Positions 54,717-59,118 of a DNA stretch of 59,118 bases are shown here, piece after piece. The position numbers and the translations under genes are program-made. The stretch is taken from the IMG/VR virus record IMGVR_UViG_3300048804_000103, positions 1 through 59,118 of that record. One strand, given 5' to 3'. Position 1 is the first letter of the stretch. The number at the start of each line of letters is the position of its first letter. Source of the stretch: a virus. The notes under the pieces were generated by a model. The model was not told the origin of the DNA and did not search any database. It was given only the letters and a program-made list of their open reading frames with translations.

Positions 54717-55346
54717 ATGAGACTTCAACAATTCATTTCAGATAAGAGAACAAATAATGTTATCATCGTTGACGTTCAACCTCAATATAAAAAATATATT
54801 CACTTTAAAATGAATGCCTTTGTTGAATTTTTGAATGTTCAGCGAAATCTTCTGTTTTTCTATAATGGGGAAACCGTTGGTTCAGAAGATAATAAAGACT
54901 CAATAAAAAATTGGTTATATGATTATGATATGAATGAAGCCAAAGTAGAAGATGCTGAATATATAGATAAGGGATATGGTTTCTTTCGGGGCTGGATGGA
55001 TATAGGTATAGAACCAGGAACATTGAAGAAAGCAATTCGTTTTATGCTGGAAAAAAGAGTTACCGATTCCAGAGATATAGAAGAAGAAGATTGGCGAAAA
55101 GCAATACCCAATTTAGATGCCGAATCTGGAGGAACACCAAAACATATTGCACCATGGCGTAAAGAAAGTAGTGTCTGGTATAGTGAACCCATTTTTCTTC
55201 CAGGAGAAATAAATATTGGTTTTCTAAAGCAATGGCAGGGGTCTTATATTTGTGGTGGTGGAAAGAATGAATGCCTGAAAGAAGTTCTCATTCTTTTTAG
55301 CACCTTTAATATAACGGTTCATCAGGTGGGGGAGTTTATATACTAA
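54717..55346 (+). CDS. Tagged hypothetical protein
   Basis: 209 residues. Tag-like MRLQQFISDKR, with Asp instead of Glu at the presumed cleavage position. The rest includes NVIIVDVQPQYKKYIHFKM (an isochorismatase-like opening strand) and a Cys-containing segment GGGKNECLKEVLILF near the end, so an alpha/beta fold is likely. Function unknown. Overlaps the CCA-adding gene start. Confidence 0.5.
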   Translation: MRLQQFISDKRTNNVIIVDVQPQYKKYIHFKMNAFVEFLNVQRNLLFFYNGETVGSEDNKDSIKNWLYDYDMNEAKVEDAEYIDKGYGFFRGWMDIGIEPGTLKKAIRFMLEKRVTDSRDIEEEDWRKAIPNLDAESGGTPKHIAPWRKESSVWYSEPIFLPGEINIGFLKQWQGSYICGGGKNECLKEVLILFSTFNITVHQVGEFIY

Positions 55347-56788
55347 TGGACTTCAGACGATTTTATCTATTTGAAGCAGAACAACTCAAAAAATGGCAAG
55401 CATATGTCAAATCTAATTCTATGCTCCGTGCCGCCATCAAAGTCTTAGAAAAAATTACTGCTAAAGGTTATGAAGCATACATAACGGGCGGAAGTGTGCG
55501 AGATATTATCTTGGGCATAGATCCACATGATATTGATATAGCATCCAACATGCCCATTGAAGAACTTCAAAAACTATACAAAACATATGACATAGGTAAA
55601 TCAAAAGATTTTGGTATAGTAGTTGTCAGAGAAGAGGGGCATAGTTTTGAAGTTGCTCAATTTAGAGAAGATGGAGAATATCTCGATGGCAGACGACCCG
55701 AGAGCGTGAAGGTCGCTGTGTCATTTGAAGCAGATGCAAAAAGAAGAGATTTCACTATCAATGCAATGGCAGTTGATAAAGATGGAAATATCATTGACTA
55801 CTTTGACGGGCAGAAGGATATAAAAAATAAAGTTTTGAGAACTGTTGGAAATCCAAGAGACAGATTTGGTGAAGACCATCTTCGTATGATGAGGGCAGCG
55901 CGATTTGCATCCAGATTTGATTTAGAAATAGACCCCGAAACAAGCAAAGCAGTTAAAGATTTAGCACCAAACATATTGAAACTTTCTGTGGAAAGAGTAA
56001 AGGACGAAATATGGAAAGCAGCGGGACAGACAGGAGATAAATTTGCAAAGTATCTTATCTATCTTGATGAAATGGGAATATTGGAATTGATACTTCCCGA
56101 AATTACCAAACTGAAAGGAATGGAACAGAAAATAGAACATCACCCCGAAGGTGATGTTTGGCAACATATTTTATCAGCATTGAAAGCAAACAAACTCAAA
56201 GACCCTCTTATCAATATAGCAATTTTATTGCATGATGTAGGCAAGGGTATTACATTTGCTCGAAAACCAGATGGAACACCAACATACCTTGAGCATGAAG
56301 AGAAGGGTATAGATTTAGTCAACCAGATTGGTGATAGATTGAAGTTCAGCAATGATGAAAAAGAAAAACTTTTCTTTGCTGTTGCTAATCATATGAAGTT
56401 TCATAAAATAATGGATATGAAACCAAGCAAAATTTTCAAGATTGCCACAGATAAGAATTGGGACGTTCTGGTTGCTGTTGCTAAAGCAGACTGGGCATCC
56501 CGTGGTGAGCAATTTATGGATAGTCACGAATTTGAAGAAATCGTGAACAAGGCAATAGAGACGAAGGAAAAGTTTGGGCAGAAAGTCATAAATAATACGG
56601 TGAAGATAGTAAGTGGCGATAATGTCATGAAACTTACTGGAATGAAACCAGGGAAACAGGTCGGTGAGATAATAAAGTATGTAACCGAATATGTTTTAGA
56701 TCACGGCATTACCGATGAAAAGGAAATTGACAAACTGATTATAGACTATTATTCTCATCAATTAGTAAAAAATGGAGAATCACGATAA
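55346..56788 (+). CDS. CCA-adding enzyme / tRNA nucleotidyltransferase with HD domain, tagged
   Basis: 480 residues. Adds or repairs the 3' CCA of tRNAs. YITGGSVRDIILGIDPHDID holds the GGS and catalytic DxD (Asp62, Asp64); RRDFTINAMAVD and GEDHLRMMRAARFASRF are later nucleotidyltransferase motifs; an HD domain follows (EHHPEGDVWQHI, LLHDVGKG). The N-terminus MDFRRFYLFEAEQ (L-F-E before Ala) looks like the cargo tag, which ordinary CCA enzymes lack. It lies among tagged genes, away from the phage tRNA. Confidence 0.9.
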   Translation: MDFRRFYLFEAEQLKKWQAYVKSNSMLRAAIKVLEKITAKGYEAYITGGSVRDIILGIDPHDIDIASNMPIEELQKLYKTYDIGKSKDFGIVVVREEGHSFEVAQFREDGEYLDGRRPESVKVAVSFEADAKRRDFTINAMAVDKDGNIIDYFDGQKDIKNKVLRTVGNPRDRFGEDHLRMMRAARFASRFDLEIDPETSKAVKDLAPNILKLSVERVKDEIWKAAGQTGDKFAKYLIYLDEMGILELILPEITKLKGMEQKIEHHPEGDVWQHILSALKANKLKDPLINIAILLHDVGKGITFARKPDGTPTYLEHEEKGIDLVNQIGDRLKFSNDEKEKLFFAVANHMKFHKIMDMKPSKIFKIATDKNWDVLVAVAKADWASRGEQFMDSHEFEEIVNKAIETKEKFGQKVINNTVKIVSGDNVMKLTGMKPGKQVGEIIKYVTEYVLDHGITDEKEIDKLIIDYYSHQLVKNGESR

Positions 56789-56964
56789 TGGAAACACATA
56801 AAAATGAATTTAAATGTAGTCATTGCGGTCATACATTACAATCTGAATTTTCATCATATAGAAGCAGTTGTCCAAAGTGTGGAATGAAGGGAATGAAACC
56901 AATGATGAAAAAGGAAAGTATAGACCAATTAGTAGACAAATATCTCATTGAAGAGAGGAATTAA
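56788..56964 (+). CDS. Zinc-ribbon protein with tag-like C-terminus
   Basis: 58 residues, start overlapping the CCA gene stop. CSHCGHTL and CPKCG form a zinc ribbon; the chain ends SIDQLVDKYLIEERN, the same V/I-x-K-Y-L-I-E segment seen at the N-terminus of the 49746 protein, which is also a zinc ribbon. The two look like mirror-image fusions of the same parts. Confidence 0.6.
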   Translation: METHKNEFKCSHCGHTLQSEFSSYRSSCPKCGMKGMKPMMKKESIDQLVDKYLIEERN

Positions 56965-56965
56965 A

Positions 56966-57298
56966 ATGAGACTACAAAAATATATAACCGAATCATTTAC
57001 GCCAGAAGAAGCGGATTCAGCAATAGAAAAACTGAAAACAGGAATAAAAGCACCTTATGTCAAGGTATATAAAAGCACTCTTGGTGGGGAACATCGTACA
57101 TCAATATTGATAACTATATCTCTTGACCCAAAGGAAAAATGGATTAGTGGAATAATAGAAAATTCTAACTATGTAAAACTCCACTATTCATATGCTGGTA
57201 TTATAGAATATATTTCAGGTAGAATAAAATTTCGTAAGACAACAGTAAATAGTGTTAAAGATGCTATCAACAAAATCAATAGAGCAATAACGGTATAA
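56966..57298 (+). CDS. Tagged hypothetical protein
   Basis: 110 residues from ATG 56966 (GAGAGGAATTAAA). Tag MRLQKYITESF (Y-I-T-E before Ser), an excellent match to the rule. The rest is beta-rich (TSILITISLDPKEKWISGII). No other family recognised. Confidence 0.5.
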   Translation: MRLQKYITESFTPEEADSAIEKLKTGIKAPYVKVYKSTLGGEHRTSILITISLDPKEKWISGIIENSNYVKLHYSYAGIIEYISGRIKFRKTTVNSVKDAINKINRAITV

Positions 57299-57301
57299 AC
57301 A

Positions 57302-57940
57302 ATGCGCCTAAAAAAATATATAGTAGATGAACAAATTGGCGGAGGGGCAGTTGGAGTAATACCCAAAACAGCAAAAGTTTTGGACTTCCCCGAATTGCGC
57401 CAAGCATATGATTATGACTGTGGAGCATTATCATTACAATCTGTTCTGGCATATTATGGTTTGGATATGAGAGAAGAGATGATAATGAAACAATTAGGAT
57501 CATCACCCGAGCATGGGACACCCGTTACAAGTTTAATTGTGGGGGCAACATATTATGGTATAGATGTAGAAACAAGAAGTGGGTTGACAATAGATGACCT
57601 TAAAAATTCTATTGATAATGGTTGGCCTGTCATAATAACTTTACAAGCATGGGCAGATTATGATAAAAGACATCAAATAGGATTTACATATAATGATATA
57701 TGGAATGAGGGACATTATGTTGTGGCAATAGGATATGATGACCAGAAATTTTATTTTGAAGACCCATCTGATCCCCGCAGAACATGGTTAAGTTATCAAT
57801 TATTAAACGACAGATGGCACGATCAAGACGATACAGGGGAGAAGTATGAGCATTGGGGAATGATCTGTAAAGGCTCTCCAATATTCAGAGCAAATCAAAT
57901 GGTTTATATGGAAGGGAAGCAAAAAAGACATATAAAATAA
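57302..57940 (+). CDS. Tagged C39-like cysteine peptidase (copy 2)
   Basis: 212 residues. Tag MRLKKYIVDEQ. Active-site pattern: YDYDCGALSLQSVLAYYG (Cys40), GHYVVAIGYDD and FEDPSDPRRTW. LLNDRWHDQDDTGEKYEHWG also aligns with ELNARWHAVDETGKKVEHYG of the copy at 16313, so they are true paralogues located in the two separate cargo clusters. Confidence 0.7.
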   Translation: MRLKKYIVDEQIGGGAVGVIPKTAKVLDFPELRQAYDYDCGALSLQSVLAYYGLDMREEMIMKQLGSSPEHGTPVTSLIVGATYYGIDVETRSGLTIDDLKNSIDNGWPVIITLQAWADYDKRHQIGFTYNDIWNEGHYVVAIGYDDQKFYFEDPSDPRRTWLSYQLLNDRWHDQDDTGEKYEHWGMICKGSPIFRANQMVYMEGKQKRHIK

Positions 57941-57953
57941 CAATAATTTGATG

Positions 57954-57982
57954 GTTACAATTGACAAGTTTTATGGTATAAT
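57954..57982 (+). promoter_or_regulatory. Sigma-70 promoter
   Basis: GTTACA, 17 bases, TATAAT with TGG extended -10, reading into the last two genes. Confidence 0.75.
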
Positions 57983-58000
57983 AGTAGGATGGAGAAAGTA

Positions 58001-58210
58001 ATGAATATAACCGAAAAAATTGACAATTTTCTAAATGAAGGCAATGATAAAAAAGAGGGAATAAGAATACAAATAAAAGAGTTAGAAAAAGATATAGCAA
58101 CAATGAAAAAAAGCAGGAAGGGAGATTGGAAGCCCTATGATGATTATCTTGTGAAGGCAAAAAAAGAAAAAATAGAGCAACTTAAAAAAAGACTTGAAGC
58201 AAAGGAATAG
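58001..58210 (+). CDS. Tagged small coiled-coil protein
   Basis: 69 residues from ATG 58001 with GGAG eight bases before; an in-frame ATG at 57989 sits six bases after the -10. MNITEKIDNFLNEGN ends L-N-E before Gly, like the second tag type. The rest is a charged coiled coil (GIRIQIKELEKDIATMKK). Under a sigma-70 promoter, unlike other tagged genes. Confidence 0.45.
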   Translation: MNITEKIDNFLNEGNDKKEGIRIQIKELEKDIATMKKSRKGDWKPYDDYLVKAKKEKIEQLKKRLEAKE

Positions 58211-58222
58211 GGGTTTGATATT

Positions 58223-59110
58223 GTGTTGGATAGAAAAAATGTAATTTTGGTTGATTTCAACAATCTTGTATACAGAGTATTTTTCACAAAAGAAGTAAGT
58301 TTGGAACAAGCGGAACCAAACTTCCAGTTATGGAAATACATGATTATCAATAATGTATATCGTTCTTTATATAAGGCGAATAATGTCTCTGGTGTAGTTC
58401 TGGCGGTTGATGATTTTATCTCTTGGAGAAAAGTGTACTGGAAAAGATATAAAGAATCCAGGAAAATACAAAGAGATAAAACAAAAGGTGTCAACTGGCA
58501 AGTATTTTTTGATGAATTGAATAATTTTACAGATGAGTTACGAGAAAATTTGCCGTTCAAAACAATAAAAATTCAATCGGCAGAAGCAGATGATATAATC
58601 GCTATATTATGTATGGATAAACCAGAGAATGATTATGTCATTATTTCCAATGATGAAGATTTTCTTCAACTGACAGGATTGCCAAATGTAAAATTGTTTT
58701 GCCCTAATGAAGAGACATATATAAAGGAAGAAAATACAGAAAAATTTATTGCTAAATTATGTTTGATGGGGCAGAAGAAAGACGATATATTCAATATAAG
58801 AACACCTTTAGATTGGCCAGCAGGAAAGAGAAAACCATCATTTGGTGATAAAATGCTTCGAGTTGTTATGGCGGAAGGTGTTGAAAAGTGGATTGAAGAT
58901 AACAACCTTGTAGAAAGATATAAGGCAAATAAAATTTTAGTTGATTTTAGAAAAATCCCTCAAGTAATAAGAAAGAGGATTTTGAACCAATATGAAACAT
59001 ACGAATTACCCAATCCAAGTAATATGTATAAATTCTTTAGCAGGAATAAATTCAAAGGTTTTTTGGATGAGTATGATAAAGTAGAAAATAAATTGATGAT
59101 GTTATATTAG
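58223..59110 (+). CDS. rnh: RNase H / 5'-3' exonuclease (T4 Rnh-like)
   Basis: 295 residues (T4 RNase H 305), starting at GTG 58223. Removes RNA primers and adjacent DNA from lagging-strand fragments. VILVDFNNLVYR, VVLAVDDFISWRKVYWKRYK, SAEADDIIAILC and VIISNDEDFLQLTGLPNVK are the FEN/PIN-like acidic motifs and align along the whole length with T4 Rnh, including the end (PNPSNMYKFFSRNKF against PPRGKIYSYFVKAGL). Confidence 0.88.
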   Translation: MLDRKNVILVDFNNLVYRVFFTKEVSLEQAEPNFQLWKYMIINNVYRSLYKANNVSGVVLAVDDFISWRKVYWKRYKESRKIQRDKTKGVNWQVFFDELNNFTDELRENLPFKTIKIQSAEADDIIAILCMDKPENDYVIISNDEDFLQLTGLPNVKLFCPNEETYIKEENTEKFIAKLCLMGQKKDDIFNIRTPLDWPAGKRKPSFGDKMLRVVMAEGVEKWIEDNNLVERYKANKILVDFRKIPQVIRKRILNQYETYELPNPSNMYKFFSRNKFKGFLDEYDKVENKLMMLY

Positions 59111-59118
59111 GATAAAAT

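Noticed and set aside
1-59118. CRISPR array
   Set aside because: No set of regularly spaced direct repeats of 20-40 bases was seen; the short tandem repeats at 38230 and 40541 are inside coding sequence.

Overview
The window is a gene-dense, AT-rich segment of a large tailed phage whose replication machinery is of the bacteriophage T4 kind. It carries the N-terminal part of a family B DNA polymerase (gp43-like, cut by the window start), a gp41-like helicase, UvsY, UvsW, a clamp loader pair (gp44 and gp62), a gp45-like clamp, a gp32-like ssDNA-binding protein, a T4-type RNase H and possibly a gp59-like loader. Sigma-70 promoters are unusually clean (TTGACA or TTTACA, 17 bp, TATAAT, often extended -10). 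Exported proteins with lipoboxes, a PEP-CTERM signal and a CFI-box suggest a Gram-negative host with an exosortase-type sorting system; that host inference is indirect.

Layout. 1-6.6 kb: polymerase, two small fibronectin-like proteins, then a leftward operon from the helicase through small zinc proteins to an M28-like peptidase, a NADAR enzyme and a uracil-DNA glycosylase. 6.7-8.6 kb: uvsY-uvsW rightward. 8.6-18.8 kb: a leftward cluster in which nearly every protein begins with a short MRLNxYLxE-type peptide. 19.0-23.7 kb: a ubiquitin-like conjugation cassette (Ubl, two related E2-like candidates, E1, JAMM protease with four Cys4 units). 23.8-26.6 kb: clamp, clamp loader, HU. 26.9-37.9 kb: many small early-type genes on both strands, a tRNA, a SprT-like protease and an RNA ligase. 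38.1-41.9 kb: a block of exported proteins. 41.9-48.5 kb: HNH nuclease, glycosyltransferase, HAD nucleotidase, MazG-like, DHH phosphoesterase, gp32-like protein. 48.7-57.9 kb: GH108 lysozyme, holin candidates and a second cluster of MRLxxYLxE-tagged proteins, including a CCA-adding enzyme and a C39-type peptidase. The window closes with RNase H.

Two systems stand out. First, the N-terminal tag on about twenty unrelated proteins looks like the T4 capsid targeting sequence (MKTYQEFIAEA in T4 internal proteins), with the hydrophobic-x-Glu site cut by the T4 prohead protease. The tagged proteins include two paralogous families with ADP-ribosyltransferase-like sequence patterns, a zeta-toxin-like P-loop protein, C39-like peptidases and an M14 carboxypeptidase. 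This suggests a large arsenal packed in the capsid and injected with the DNA. Second, the phage encodes what looks like a complete ubiquitin-like conjugation and deconjugation pathway, with the modifier on its own promoter and terminator. Functions are inferred from motifs read by eye; no database search was run.
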